From contig OZ245999.1 of the NCBI GenBank assembly GCA_965230265.1, positions 1,798,001 through 1,862,000 on the forward strand: DNA of 64,000 bases, given 5' to 3'. Source of the stretch: JAJFKX01 sp965230265 (lineage in GTDB: Bacteria > Pseudomonadota > Gammaproteobacteria > Xanthomonadales > Wenzhouxiangellaceae). Below are positions 27,254-36,237 of the stretch, one piece after another (within the stretch, counting starts at the first letter, position 1; every line of letters begins with the position of its first letter). Made by a program: the position numbers and the translations under genes. The notes under the pieces are model-generated. The model saw nothing but the letters and a program-made list of their open reading frames with translations, had not been told where the DNA came from and did no database searches.

Positions 27254-28357
27254 ATGGATTTGTTCGCCACGATGCACCAGACCGAACACGAACAGGTGGT
27301 GTTTTGCCATAACAAAGATGCCGGTTTAAAAGCCATTATCGCTATCCACAACACCACACTGGGTCCGGCTCTGGGCGGGTTACGCATGTGGCCTTATGAA
27401 ACTGAACAAGACGCTTTAGATGATGTATTACGCCTGTCGCGTGGTATGACTTATAAGGCAGCGGTTGCCGGGCTTAACCTGGGTGGCGGTAAATCGGTCA
27501 TCATCGGTGACCCCCGAACCGATAAAACCGAAGCATTGTTTCGCGCCTTGGGTCGCTTTATCGAATCATTACATGGTCGTTACATTACTGCCGAAGATGT
27601 CGGCATTGATGTCAACGATATGGAATATGTCTTTCAGGAAACCAGCAATGTGGTGGGTGTGCACCAGGTGCATGGTGGCAGTGGTGATCCTTCACCTTTT
27701 ACAGCCTATGGCACTTTGCAAGGCATTCGTGCCAGTTTACTGAAAAAATTTGGCAACGAAGACGTTGGAAACTATTCCTATGCGGTACAAGGCTGCGGGC
27801 ATGTCGGTTTCGAGCTGGTCAAGCTGCTGCGTGCTGAAAACGCTAAAGTTTTTGTTACAGACATTAATGACGAAGCCGTTCAACAGTGTGTGGATTTAGG
27901 CTGTGAAGCCGTCGGGGTTGATGATATTTACAGTGTCGATGCTGATGTGTTCTCACCTACCGCACTTGGTGCCATCGTCAACGAAAACACATTGCCCCAG
28001 TTCAAGTTCAAAATTATTTGTGGCGCTGCAAACAATCAACTGGCAAACGAAGACACCTGTCGCGAGGTGGAGTCACGAGGCATTTTGTACGCCCCCGATT
28101 ATGCGGTAAATGCCGGCGGATTGATGAATGTGTCAATCGAATTTGAAGGCTATAACCGCGAGCGTGCCATGCGCATGATGCGCACCATTTATTACAATGT
28201 TGGCAAAATTTTTAATATTGCTGAACGTGAAGGCATTACCAGCTCACAAGCCGCTGATCGCCTGGCAGAAGAACGTATCAATGCTATCGGCAAATTGAAA
28301 CTGCCGTTTATGGGCCGCTCACATCGATTCCCTGGACGGGATCGTGCATCGCAGTAG
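27254..28357 (+). CDS. ldh: Leucine dehydrogenase
   Basis: A 367-residue NAD-dependent amino-acid dehydrogenase (Glu/Leu/Phe/Val family). The catalytic lysines are Lys68 (GMTYKAA) and Lys80 (LGGGKSV), the same numbers as in the Bacillus leucine dehydrogenase. The Rossmann loop is Q-G-C-G-H-V-G. It deaminates leucine, isoleucine or valine to branched 2-oxoacids, with NADH formed. GGAG lies 7 nt upstream of the start. The isovaleryl-CoA dehydrogenase follows 49 bp downstream, which supports leucine breakdown as the job. The -AAGRSHRFPGRDRA- type basic tail is a small lineage-specific extension. Confidence 0.92.
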   Translation: MDLFATMHQTEHEQVVFCHNKDAGLKAIIAIHNTTLGPALGGLRMWPYETEQDALDDVLRLSRGMTYKAAVAGLNLGGGKSVIIGDPRTDKTEALFRALGRFIESLHGRYITAEDVGIDVNDMEYVFQETSNVVGVHQVHGGSGDPSPFTAYGTLQGIRASLLKKFGNEDVGNYSYAVQGCGHVGFELVKLLRAENAKVFVTDINDEAVQQCVDLGCEAVGVDDIYSVDADVFSPTALGAIVNENTLPQFKFKIICGAANNQLANEDTCREVESRGILYAPDYAVNAGGLMNVSIEFEGYNRERAMRMMRTIYYNVGKIFNIAEREGITSSQAADRLAEERINAIGKLKLPFMGRSHRFPGRDRASQ

Positions 28358-28406
28358 CTTTTAAGAGGCATTGACTAATACCGAGCTGATACACCCAAGG
28401 TTATTT

Positions 28407-29567
28407 ATGGATATAGGTTTTCCCCTGAGCGAAGAACTGGAACTGCTACGCGATACCGTACGGCGGTTTGCTGAAGAACAATTGGCGCCACGTGCTGATT
28501 CCATTGATCAGGAGAATAACTTTCCGCAAGACCTATGGCCCAAGCTCGGTGAATTAGGTTTATTGGGCATTACCGTGCCCGATGAATACGGCGGCAGCGA
28601 TCTTGGCTATCTGGCACATATCATTGCCATGGAAGAAATTTCCCGTGCCTCTGGCTCTGTGGGCTTGTCCTATGGCGCGCACAGTAATTTATGCCTGGAT
28701 AATTTGCGCAAGAACGGAACTCACGAACAAAAGCAAAAGTACCTGCCTAAATTATGCACCGGTGAATGGGCAGGTGCACTGGCCATGTCAGAGCCAGGTG
28801 CTGGCTCAGATGTCGTCGGCTCAATGAGCTGCAAAGCAGAACTGCGCGATGGTGTCTGGGTGGCCAACGGTAGCAAAATGTGGATTACCAATGGTACTGA
28901 AGCACAGGTTGCCATCGTCTACATGCGCACCGCCGGTAAAGAGGCAGGCTCACAGTGCATGACTGCTTTTATTATCGAAGATGGCATGCCAGGGTTCAGT
29001 AAAGCCCAAAAACTGGATAAGCTGGGTATGCGAGGCTCCAATACCTGCGAGCTGGTATTTGATAACTGCGAAATCCCCGCTGAAAACGTACTGGGTGAAG
29101 TCAACCAGGGCGTAAAGGTGTTGATGAGCGGCTTGAACAGCGAACGCCTGGTGCTGTCGGGTGGCCCGATTGGTTTAATGCAGGCAGCACTGGATGACAC
29201 TGTACCGTATCTGCGTGAGCGCAAACAATTTGGCCGTGCCATTGGTGACTTTGGCGTGATGCAGGCCAAACTCGCTGACATGTATACCGCCATACAAAGC
29301 TCACGTGCCTTCGCCTACCGCATTGCAGAGGATTATGATGCTGGCCGCCAGTTGAGAGTTGATCCGGCCGCCTGCCTGCTGCACTGTTCTACCAACGCCA
29401 TCACCGTTTGTCTGGAGGCTATCCAATCACTGGGCGGCAATGGTTACATCAATGAATATCGTACTGGGCGCCTGTTACGCGATGCCAAGCTGTATGAAAT
29501 CGGTGCCGGCACCAATGAAATTCGCAAGATGCTGATTGGCCGCGAGCTACTCAAAGGCAATCAATAG
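28407..29567 (+). CDS. ivd: Isovaleryl-CoA dehydrogenase
   Basis: A 386-residue FAD acyl-CoA dehydrogenase. It opens with ELLRDTVRRFAEEQLAPRAD and shows AMSEPGAGSDVVGS (the substrate and FAD region) and NLGGNGYINEYRTGR-type C-terminal signatures (here SLGGNGYINEY). The catalytic Glu is the one in S-E-R-L-V-L-S-G-G-P, placed as in isovaleryl-CoA dehydrogenase rather than near the C-terminus. It converts isovaleryl-CoA to 3-methylcrotonyl-CoA in leucine catabolism. The start ATG at 28407 has AAGG 6 nt upstream; an upstream TTG at 28371 would add 12 residues but has a ribosome site only 2 nt away. Adjacent to leucine dehydrogenase. Confidence 0.92.
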   Translation: MDIGFPLSEELELLRDTVRRFAEEQLAPRADSIDQENNFPQDLWPKLGELGLLGITVPDEYGGSDLGYLAHIIAMEEISRASGSVGLSYGAHSNLCLDNLRKNGTHEQKQKYLPKLCTGEWAGALAMSEPGAGSDVVGSMSCKAELRDGVWVANGSKMWITNGTEAQVAIVYMRTAGKEAGSQCMTAFIIEDGMPGFSKAQKLDKLGMRGSNTCELVFDNCEIPAENVLGEVNQGVKVLMSGLNSERLVLSGGPIGLMQAALDDTVPYLRERKQFGRAIGDFGVMQAKLADMYTAIQSSRAFAYRIAEDYDAGRQLRVDPAACLLHCSTNAITVCLEAIQSLGGNGYINEYRTGRLLRDAKLYEIGAGTNEIRKMLIGRELLKGNQ

Positions 29568-29579
29568 GCGATACCAGCA

Positions 29580-31259
29580 CTACGGCATCTGATAGGCAAT
29601 CCGTACACCGCTGACCAGTAACAACGAATTACCTGTCCAGCTGGTATCCGGAAATACCTGAACAAAGTAGCTTCTGCTGGCATTCTCAATTGTTGGTGAA
29701 GAGATGCTGGTGGTAGCGACATTGCGATACCCACTCACCACCCCGGTAGTGACCTGATTGGCCAGCAAACCACAACCATTGCTACCGAAGGTGTTCAGAC
29801 ACAGATTGACCCTCAGATTGGCGCTACTGGTGCCATCAATAAACCACATGCGCAATTCTGTCATCACCGCACCATCGGGCAAGTGAACAGGCGCCCACAG
29901 CACCGTAGAGCCAGCGTTGCCATAAATTCCACCATTAAATATGGTGTAATCCATATTGCCGCTGCTAATAAATGCGGCTGGCGGTATGGAAAAATAACGA
30001 ACCGGCTCAGGCGCTGCCACCAGATCACCCTCCGAATCAACCCGCACGTTACGAGTTCCGCTACCGGTAAAACCAAGGTTACGAATACGCGCATCCCCAT
30101 CAACATCCAGCTCTACCAATGGGTTGGTATTGGCCACACCGACAAAACCATCACGCACTGCCAGCACATCGCCCTGTGTGCTGGAACCAATAAATAGCTG
30201 TTCCGCCCCCCCATTGGTCCAGATTCTAGATGCACCTGCACCGCCGCCATCCAATGCCACCCCCATCGACAGACCCAGGTTATTGTTGCCTATATAGAAA
30301 TCTCCGCGGCCATTACCAATACCGGGGTTCCACTGGTTGTTTGAGCCCACTGACAAAGGTGCCAGTGGCGTCGGTTGTCTAACCCCCATCCGCTCATCGG
30401 ATGTCAGCGTCATGATATCGCCAGTGCCGGCATGAAAGAAATTCAAGCGATCCAATGTCTGCGGCTCAGTAATAATGCCGGCGATGGTCCAGTAGCGGTT
30501 GATATTGGCATCATTGTAAAAACTGAGTCGGGTAAAATCGTTTGGCTGGCTTTCGGTTAAGGCCACTTGTGGTGAAGGGATACTGCTATCGTGCCTGACT
30601 GTGAATGGGAAAGTTGCTACTGGATCAGGCTGAATACGCACACCGGCATCCGATTGAATACGCCCATCCGCCAGACTGACCCAATCATCATCACCAACAT
30701 CATCGTCTTCACAGATCACGCTGCCGTCCTGATTAATACTGCGAATGGCCTGCCCTGCACTACAACCAGGGGTAACCCGCCGTTGGACCTGGGTAGCATC
30801 AATCTGTGTTGCTCCCACAGCGCCAGGAACCAGATCGCTTCCATCGATACTGCCATCGACAATTTCATCACCGGTTACCGCATCCATACCGACAAACTGG
30901 GCATGCAGTGCGTATGGTGTGGCCGTTAACTGCTGGCGTGGTGACAGCGTAGTGAACGCCCCTGCTCCAGATTCGCGTACCCGCACCTCCAGCCATACCT
31001 GATCGCCAACAAACGGTGCATCACCAAAGTCCAGAGTGGTTTCGAAGATGCCCTCGCTAACGGTCAACATGGTTGCCACCACTGCTGCCTGCGACACACC
31101 TGCAGTTTGGGCATCAAAAATCTCAAACTCAAAATCATAATCACCGCTGGCTGGTATTCCGGCATCCACCAGCTCACCCTGATAGGTGATTTCAGTTCCC
31201 AGCGGTGCGGCTGACAACCAGACTGGCAGCAATGTCATCAGTATTATCATTATTCTCAT
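29580..31259 (-). CDS. Large secreted repeat-containing protein, unknown function
   Basis: A 559-residue exported protein. The start is set at 31259, which gives a Sec signal peptide (M-R-I-M-I-I-L, cleavage near L-S-A-A-P). The mature N-terminus (ITYQGELVDAGIPASGDYDFEFEIFDA) is a beta-sandwich-like domain seen at the head of many secreted proteins. Then comes a DGSIDGSDLVPGAVGATQID spacer like those in phage tail and trimeric adhesin proteins, and a long C-terminal jelly-roll-like region. No catalytic motif. The start is 10 bp past the stop of the small gene at 31270, so the two are likely co-transcribed and translationally linked. Confidence 0.68.
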   Translation of the reverse strand: MRIMIILMTLLPVWLSAAPLGTEITYQGELVDAGIPASGDYDFEFEIFDAQTAGVSQAAVVATMLTVSEGIFETTLDFGDAPFVGDQVWLEVRVRESGAGAFTTLSPRQQLTATPYALHAQFVGMDAVTGDEIVDGSIDGSDLVPGAVGATQIDATQVQRRVTPGCSAGQAIRSINQDGSVICEDDDVGDDDWVSLADGRIQSDAGVRIQPDPVATFPFTVRHDSSIPSPQVALTESQPNDFTRLSFYNDANINRYWTIAGIITEPQTLDRLNFFHAGTGDIMTLTSDERMGVRQPTPLAPLSVGSNNQWNPGIGNGRGDFYIGNNNLGLSMGVALDGGGAGASRIWTNGGAEQLFIGSSTQGDVLAVRDGFVGVANTNPLVELDVDGDARIRNLGFTGSGTRNVRVDSEGDLVAAPEPVRYFSIPPAAFISSGNMDYTIFNGGIYGNAGSTVLWAPVHLPDGAVMTELRMWFIDGTSSANLRVNLCLNTFGSNGCGLLANQVTTGVVSGYRNVATTSISSPTIENASRSYFVQVFPDTSWTGNSLLLVSGVRIAYQMP

Positions 31260-31269
31260 CTTGCTAGCT

Positions 31270-31518
31270 CTATTCATAACCATCCTTAAACAACAAATCA
31301 CTGCCGCCACGTGTCCAGAACCCCGCTGTTAATGTGTAAGCGCCCGCGCTCATTAGGCTGGCATCTGGTTGGCCTATGGTGGCGTTAAGCTGATAGCCTG
31401 GGCCGCTCATAACCCCACCACCGCCATCAACAGTAGAACGCGCCAAGCGCAGATCACCACCACCGCTGGCAGGCAAACTGCAAAGCATCAGTAACGCCGG
31501 TAATCGAATCTTGTTCAT
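31270..31518 (-). CDS. Small secreted protein with DGGGG...GGFW motif
   Basis: An 82-residue exported protein: Sec signal (M-N-K-I-R, hydrophobic run), then the pattern ARSTVDGGGGVMSGPGYQLNATIGQPDA...AGAYTLTAGFW. This short module is frequent in secreted proteins of several marine and xanthomonad-like bacteria and precedes a sorting-like tail. It ends D-L-L-F-K-D-G-Y-E, the same C-terminal motif as the FG-GAP and Asp-box proteins. Co-transcribed with the larger protein downstream. Function unknown. Confidence 0.7.
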   Translation of the reverse strand: MNKIRLPALLMLCSLPASGGGDLRLARSTVDGGGGVMSGPGYQLNATIGQPDASLMSAGAYTLTAGFWTRGGSDLLFKDGYE

Positions 31519-31580
31519 CGGGTTTTCCGTTTGGCTTATTGGTATAAACGCAGACCGTCCCGAACACAGGACAAAAAAAA

Positions 31581-31597
31581 CGCGCCAAATTGGCGCG
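31581..31597 (-). terminator. Bidirectional terminator between 31518 and 31642
   Basis: CGCGCCA and TGGCGCG (31581-31597) form a 7-bp stem. On the minus strand eight T follow (from the A-run at 31573-31580), so it ends the carboxypeptidase transcript. On the plus strand CTCTTTTATT follows, so it can work both ways. Confidence 0.85.
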
Positions 31598-31641
31598 CTC
31601 TTTTATTAAGGTTTCCCCCTGAAGCTTGTTAAGCCAGGAAA

Positions 31642-32769
31642 CTATAGATCAGAAATAATACTGGCCAGTGGGTGCAATACACTGGCGCCCAACTGGGCAC
31701 AACGCTCGGGTGACCAGCCGGTCTGTTCATTGGGCAGATTGGCATTGTCTTTGAATGGCATTTCCAATGTCATCGACAAGCAGTCGTGCGCCTGGGCAAT
31801 ATAATCGGTGGCTTTGCGTAAATCGGAGCTGTTTGGTTCATCGATTGGATAACCATACTGCTGCTGAAAATCCGGGTTGGCTTGTTCATAGGCGTCACAG
31901 AACGATTGCTGTAAACCTGCCAGACGATCATTCCAGCCCTCAATACCTTCTGCACCAGCGATAAAATTGTACGGCAATGCTTCGTCACCATGAACGTCCA
32001 AAGCAAAATCAACACCCGTCGCCGCCATTTTTTCACGCACCAGAAAGACTTCCGGACTTTTTTCCATGGAAGCCTCTTTCCATTCACGGTTGAGGTTCAT
32101 GCCTGCAGCATTGGTGCGTAAATGGCCACGACGACTGCCGTCCGGGTTCATATTCGGCACCACATAAAATACGGCCTGTTCCAGCAGTACTTGCGCCAAT
32201 GCATCGTCATCGTCCAATAAACGTGCCAAAAAGCCTTCCATCCACCACTCAGCCATGGTTTCCCCAGGGTGTTGGCGGGCAAATACCCAGCAGGTCTTTT
32301 TATCCTCGCCAGGCTCACCAATAACCAGCATATCCATGCTTTGTCCATCCAATGTTTCACCCAATACTTCAAGGCGGACATGATCGTGACTTTGGCAGTC
32401 AGCAATCAGTGCCGCATGACGGCTGCTGGAGTATGGTGCAAAGTAGGCATAGTAAACACTATCGAAAGCCGGCTCATGCTCAATCACCAATTGCTGTCCG
32501 TCATAATTTGTCGGCACCCTAAACCAGTGGTGTAAATCGTAACTGGCCACTGCCTGATAACCCTCCCAGCCATCGGTATAAGCCGAACTGGCTGCATTGA
32601 TCAATTGCAGCCGGCAGGCGGTTTGCTTGACACCGGTAACTCGAAAGTAAAACCATTGATAAAAATGCGATTCGTTATCGACACGAATCCTGAGTTGAAT
32701 GTTATCGGCAGAACCACAGTCCACGCATTCGATATTGCCGCTGTCAAACTGGCTGTTAATAGCGATCAT
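31642..32769 (-). CDS. M14 family zinc carboxypeptidase (cytosolic, AGBL-like)
   Basis: A 375-residue cytosolic carboxypeptidase. The zinc site is H-P-G-E (ARQHPGETMAEWW) with the third ligand in F-A-L-D-V-H-G-D-E; the catalytic Glu is in SMTLEMPF. An N-terminal beta domain of about 140 residues (NIECVDCGSADNIQLRIRVDNESHFYQWFYFRV) is characteristic of the CCP/AGBL group, which trims glutamate or Gly-like tails from proteins. RTNAAGMNLNREW gives the Asn-Arg substrate pair. No signal peptide. Monocistronic, with a good terminator. Confidence 0.9.
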   Translation of the reverse strand: MIAINSQFDSGNIECVDCGSADNIQLRIRVDNESHFYQWFYFRVTGVKQTACRLQLINAASSAYTDGWEGYQAVASYDLHHWFRVPTNYDGQQLVIEHEPAFDSVYYAYFAPYSSSRHAALIADCQSHDHVRLEVLGETLDGQSMDMLVIGEPGEDKKTCWVFARQHPGETMAEWWMEGFLARLLDDDDALAQVLLEQAVFYVVPNMNPDGSRRGHLRTNAAGMNLNREWKEASMEKSPEVFLVREKMAATGVDFALDVHGDEALPYNFIAGAEGIEGWNDRLAGLQQSFCDAYEQANPDFQQQYGYPIDEPNSSDLRKATDYIAQAHDCLSMTLEMPFKDNANLPNEQTGWSPERCAQLGASVLHPLASIISDL

Positions 32770-32993
32770 TGGTGAGGTTTCCTTACGAGTGAATAACGGG
32801 GCATTATTTTACACCTGTGGCCGTAAACTTTGCGATAACCCGACTCGTTCAGCGCAAGTCTGCGCTGCAAACGCTGTCTATAGATATGCGTGTAAACCAA
32901 TGCAACAAATATTAACTTGTGATTAAGGCTCATTAGCGGCAAAATTGTTTGACTACTTAGGTAGCAATCACCAATAACAACTGGAGAATAAGC

Positions 32994-33392
32994 ATGAGCT
33001 TTATGTCCGAATTCAAGGAGTTCGCAGTCAAAGGTAACGTGGTCGATATGGCCGTCGGTATTATCATCGGTGCCGCCTTCGGCAAAATTGTCGCCTCATT
33101 CGTGAATGATATTATTATGCCGCCATTGGGTATGGCCATCGGTGGAGTCAACTTTTCTGATCTGGCTGTCACATTGAAAGAAGCCACGGGGGATGCCGAA
33201 GCTGTATTGATGAAGTATGGCGCTTTTATTCAAACACTGATCGACTTTATCATTATTGCACTGGCTATTTTCGTGGCCATCAAAGCCATGAACTCCATGA
33301 AGAAAAAACAAGAAGAAGAGCCTGAAAAACCTGCTGAGCCCAGCGAAGATATTTTATTATTACGTGAAATTCGCGATTCTCTTAAGAAGTAA
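32994..33392 (+). CDS. mscL: Large-conductance mechanosensitive channel MscL
   Basis: A 132-residue inner-membrane channel that releases solutes on hypo-osmotic shock. The pore helix is VVDMAVGIIIGAAFGKIV, followed by NDIIMPPLG and a second helix (DFIIIALAIFVAIKAM). The charged C-terminal helix (EDILLLREIRDSLKK) is standard. Length fits E. coli MscL (136). GGAG ribosome site 7 nt upstream. Confidence 0.97.
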   Translation: MSFMSEFKEFAVKGNVVDMAVGIIIGAAFGKIVASFVNDIIMPPLGMAIGGVNFSDLAVTLKEATGDAEAVLMKYGAFIQTLIDFIIIALAIFVAIKAMNSMKKKQEEEPEKPAEPSEDILLLREIRDSLKK

Positions 33393-33422
33393 TCCAATTT
33401 TCAAGAATACTGCACTACCACG

Positions 33423-33451
33423 TTCAGACATAGCCACTGGTTGTGTCTGAA
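33423..33451 (+). terminator. Hairpin between mscL and the dehydratase gene
   Basis: TTCAGACA (33423-33430) and TGTCTGAA (33444-33451) pair around a 13-nt loop, 31 bp past the mscL stop. No T-run, so weak as terminator. Confidence 0.45.
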
Positions 33452-33462
33452 ATCTGTACACC

Positions 33463-34413
33463 ATGAGCCCTAAAACCATTGACCTGAAGGAAGTCACTCG
33501 CAGCAGGCGACGTTTGCAAAATCATGTTCAATATACTCCGGTATTAACCTCCAGCAGTCTGAACAAGCGCTTTGGCTGTGAACTGTTTTTCAAAGCCGAG
33601 CATCTACAAAAAACCGGCGCATTCAAATACCGCGGTGCCAGTAATGCCATCTTGCAACTGGATAACAGCATCACTGCCGTCGCCACACACTCCTCTGGTA
33701 ATCACGGCGCTGCCCTTGCAGCAGCAGCAAGCCGCAGTAACCGTGTGGCGCATATTGTCATGCCGGAAAATTCTGTTCCTGCAAAAATCGAAGCCGTAAA
33801 AGCCTATGGTGGCAATATTCATTTTTGCCAACCGACTCAACAGGCCCGCGAGTCCACCTTACAGGGGTTAATCGAGCAAGGACACCACAGCATTCACCCC
33901 TATGATGATTGGCGCATTATCTTTGGGCAAAGCACCGCAACTGCAGAATTAATTGAAGAAGTTGAAGCTTTGGATATCATCCTGGCACCCGTTGGCGGAG
34001 GTGGCCTGATCAGTGGTGCCTGCCTTGCGGTACAAGCGGGTCAACACCCAATCAAAGTCATTGCAGCAGAACCTGCTGGCGCTGATGACAGTTTCCAGTC
34101 TTTACGTCAAGGCAAACGCATCACTGATATAAAACCAAACACCATCGCCGATGGGTTACGGGCCACCATAGGTGAAAAGAATTTTGCGGTTATGCAGACC
34201 TACCTTGACCAGATAGTGGTTGTCGATGATCAGGAAATAATGCAGGCATTGGGTTTGCTATGGCGGCATATGAAACAATTGATTGAGCCCTCCTGCGCCA
34301 CAGTTATTGCCGCTGTCGCCAGACAGCCTGATTTATTTGCAGGCAAACGAGTGGGGGTTATTTTAAGCGGTGGTAATGTCGATATCGAGCGGCTATTGCA
34401 TTCACTCAATTGA
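33463..34413 (+). CDS. PLP-dependent threonine/serine dehydratase-like enzyme
   Basis: A 316-residue fold type II PLP enzyme. The catalytic Lys is in KTGAFKYRGASNA, the phosphate-binding loop is GGGGLISG, and the SSGNHGAALA motif holds the cofactor edge. It resembles short (catabolic or racemase-like) threonine dehydratases: the regulatory ACT domain of IlvA is missing. Reaction: deamination of threonine or serine to 2-oxoacids, or racemisation. Follows mscL at 70 bp. Confidence 0.87.
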   Translation: MSPKTIDLKEVTRSRRRLQNHVQYTPVLTSSSLNKRFGCELFFKAEHLQKTGAFKYRGASNAILQLDNSITAVATHSSGNHGAALAAAASRSNRVAHIVMPENSVPAKIEAVKAYGGNIHFCQPTQQARESTLQGLIEQGHHSIHPYDDWRIIFGQSTATAELIEEVEALDIILAPVGGGGLISGACLAVQAGQHPIKVIAAEPAGADDSFQSLRQGKRITDIKPNTIADGLRATIGEKNFAVMQTYLDQIVVVDDQEIMQALGLLWRHMKQLIEPSCATVIAAVARQPDLFAGKRVGVILSGGNVDIERLLHSLN

Positions 34414-34530
34414 GTAACTTGTTCTCGCCCGGAATATGGCAAAAGTTAACCCCGACTTTTATGGTTACCCGCACTTCTCTCAAAGTGCATAGTGTTGACC
34501 GAGCAAGTGATAGGGCTCGTATTTTTTAAA

Positions 34531-36237
34531 ATGCGCCGGCACAGCAATCATCAGAGCATTGCCAAAAGGGCATTGGGTTTAACACTCTATTGTGCTTTCT
34601 TGTTTTTTCTCTGCCTCCCAATAGCCAGCGCAGCAGATGATTGGGCAGAAGCCAATGCATTACTCGGAAACTGGGAGATTAAAGCGATTCATCACAATAC
34701 CAGCAGCATCGAGCTCAATAACTGTGGACTTGGTTCGATAGAGATACGTCAACAAGCAAGAGCGATCGGGATTTACAGCTGCTTAAACAATCAATATACA
34801 AAGCAATGCAGAGTCCCCGGCACCAATGGCACTCTAAATAACACACGCCACTTAACCCATGACGCTGTGTTTCTCTGCGATATTACTGTTCCTGGTTCCT
34901 TGTTTTCTCAATCTTGTTCCAGGCAGACTGAGTGTGACCATATCAGGTGGCATTGCCGGCACCAAAAGCTTGGTTCGATTGCCTGCGAATCACTTTACGA
35001 TGCTTGTGCAGCCAAAGTTCAATTGTGTGATTTGCAACGTGAGAAAGTTCTTACTGAAGAACAACAAAATATCTTGAAAAATGTATCAAGCTACACTTTC
35101 AATGATCACAAACTGACCTTGTCAAATGATTCTGGAGGGTTAATACAGCTCAAGCGAATAGTATTACCTCCGGAACTAAAGGCTGAAAAAGATGAATATG
35201 AGAACAGGCTGGAAACTATTCGACTCCAAAACCCCTCTGCCATTGCTCGCCTCAATGAATACCCTCCATTTAACCGGTTGCAAATTTCATACCTTCCAAA
35301 AGAAAAAGACAATCCACAGAACCTCTTCAGCGGCCCGCTTTATTGGGATAATTATCGCAACTCTGACTATTCTCACGAATTTATAGCCCACTCATCAGAA
35401 GTCACTTTTTGCCCAGAATCAACCCAATGGCACCCCAGTCAGGCAATAACCGATACAACCTATAAAAACCATTTAAAATGGTCGTGGAGAAAGCAGCGGC
35501 TTCAAAATGGAGATTATTGTCTGATTATGCTTTCACCATTATTGGGCCCCATGGGCGAAGAGGATCTAAAAAACTTCCAATCCAACAACACTGCACAGAT
35601 AAACACATGGCTACAAAAAGCACTGCCCGCCAAGCAATATGAACTGCACAGCCCAAGCGGAGAAGTGATTTGTTTGCCTGGCAATGGCTCAGCCTGGTGG
35701 GATGAAAGAGACAATTTTTTTGAAGCTGAAAAGTTTGTTTTTGATGATATTACATTGATTGATGATACAAACTTCAGTCAAAAAACTTCACAGATCAACT
35801 TAGGAAGACGGATAGCTGCTCAAAAGGTAACCGGATATTTAACTGAACACGCTACCATCTGGACTGACACTTGGGATCAAACCACCAGTAGTGACATTAC
35901 TCCAAGCCAACATATTAATCGGTACTTTCAAATTACTGATCAACATAACCCCCGTATCATCCATTTGGTTAGATCAAAAACAATCCCACCCAAATTAAAC
36001 CATAGAGCATTAAGATGGTATATCGGTTACATCGTGCTAGACCAGTACACTGAAAGTGTCATCACTCAATTTACCTTTAGGGTATATCAGCCAGGTTGGG
36101 TAATCGATTTTTCAATACCAATATTGAGCAGTGACTGGGTATTATCCATGCACGATGAGTTGTATCAGTTTGCTCAACAAGAAGTTAAACACTTTTTCCA
36201 GCCATGTACTGCGGCTTTAACGGAGGTTGATAATTAA
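34531..36237 (+). CDS. Large secreted Cys-rich protein, unknown
   Basis: About 568 residues. I chose ATG at 34531, giving a signal peptide with a basic start (M-R-R-H) and a hydrophobic core ending I-A-S-A-A-D. A GTG at 34492 is the alternative start and would add 13 residues. About 14 Cys occur in the first 170 residues (N-C-G-L, S-C-L, Q-C-R, L-C-D, S-C-S, E-C-D, H-C-R, A-C-E, A-C-A, L-C-D) and few later. The C-terminal half is rich in aromatic residues and beta-like. I do not recognise any family. Base usage is lower in GC than its neighbours, which hints at acquisition. The stop overlaps the convergent nucleoside transporter gene by 4 bp. Confidence 0.6.
   Translation: MRRHSNHQSIAKRALGLTLYCAFLFFLCLPIASAADDWAEANALLGNWEIKAIHHNTSSIELNNCGLGSIEIRQQARAIGIYSCLNNQYTKQCRVPGTNGTLNNTRHLTHDAVFLCDITVPGSLFSQSCSRQTECDHIRWHCRHQKLGSIACESLYDACAAKVQLCDLQREKVLTEEQQNILKNVSSYTFNDHKLTLSNDSGGLIQLKRIVLPPELKAEKDEYENRLETIRLQNPSAIARLNEYPPFNRLQISYLPKEKDNPQNLFSGPLYWDNYRNSDYSHEFIAHSSEVTFCPESTQWHPSQAITDTTYKNHLKWSWRKQRLQNGDYCLIMLSPLLGPMGEEDLKNFQSNNTAQINTWLQKALPAKQYELHSPSGEVICLPGNGSAWWDERDNFFEAEKFVFDDITLIDDTNFSQKTSQINLGRRIAAQKVTGYLTEHATIWTDTWDQTTSSDITPSQHINRYFQITDQHNPRIIHLVRSKTIPPKLNHRALRWYIGYIVLDQYTESVITQFTFRVYQPGWVIDFSIPILSSDWVLSMHDELYQFAQQEVKHFFQPCTAALTEVDN

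Noticed and set aside
29580..31259. Tail-fibre-like spacer as evidence for a prophage
   Set aside because: No phage structural, lysis or integrase genes are near, and the protein has a Sec signal.
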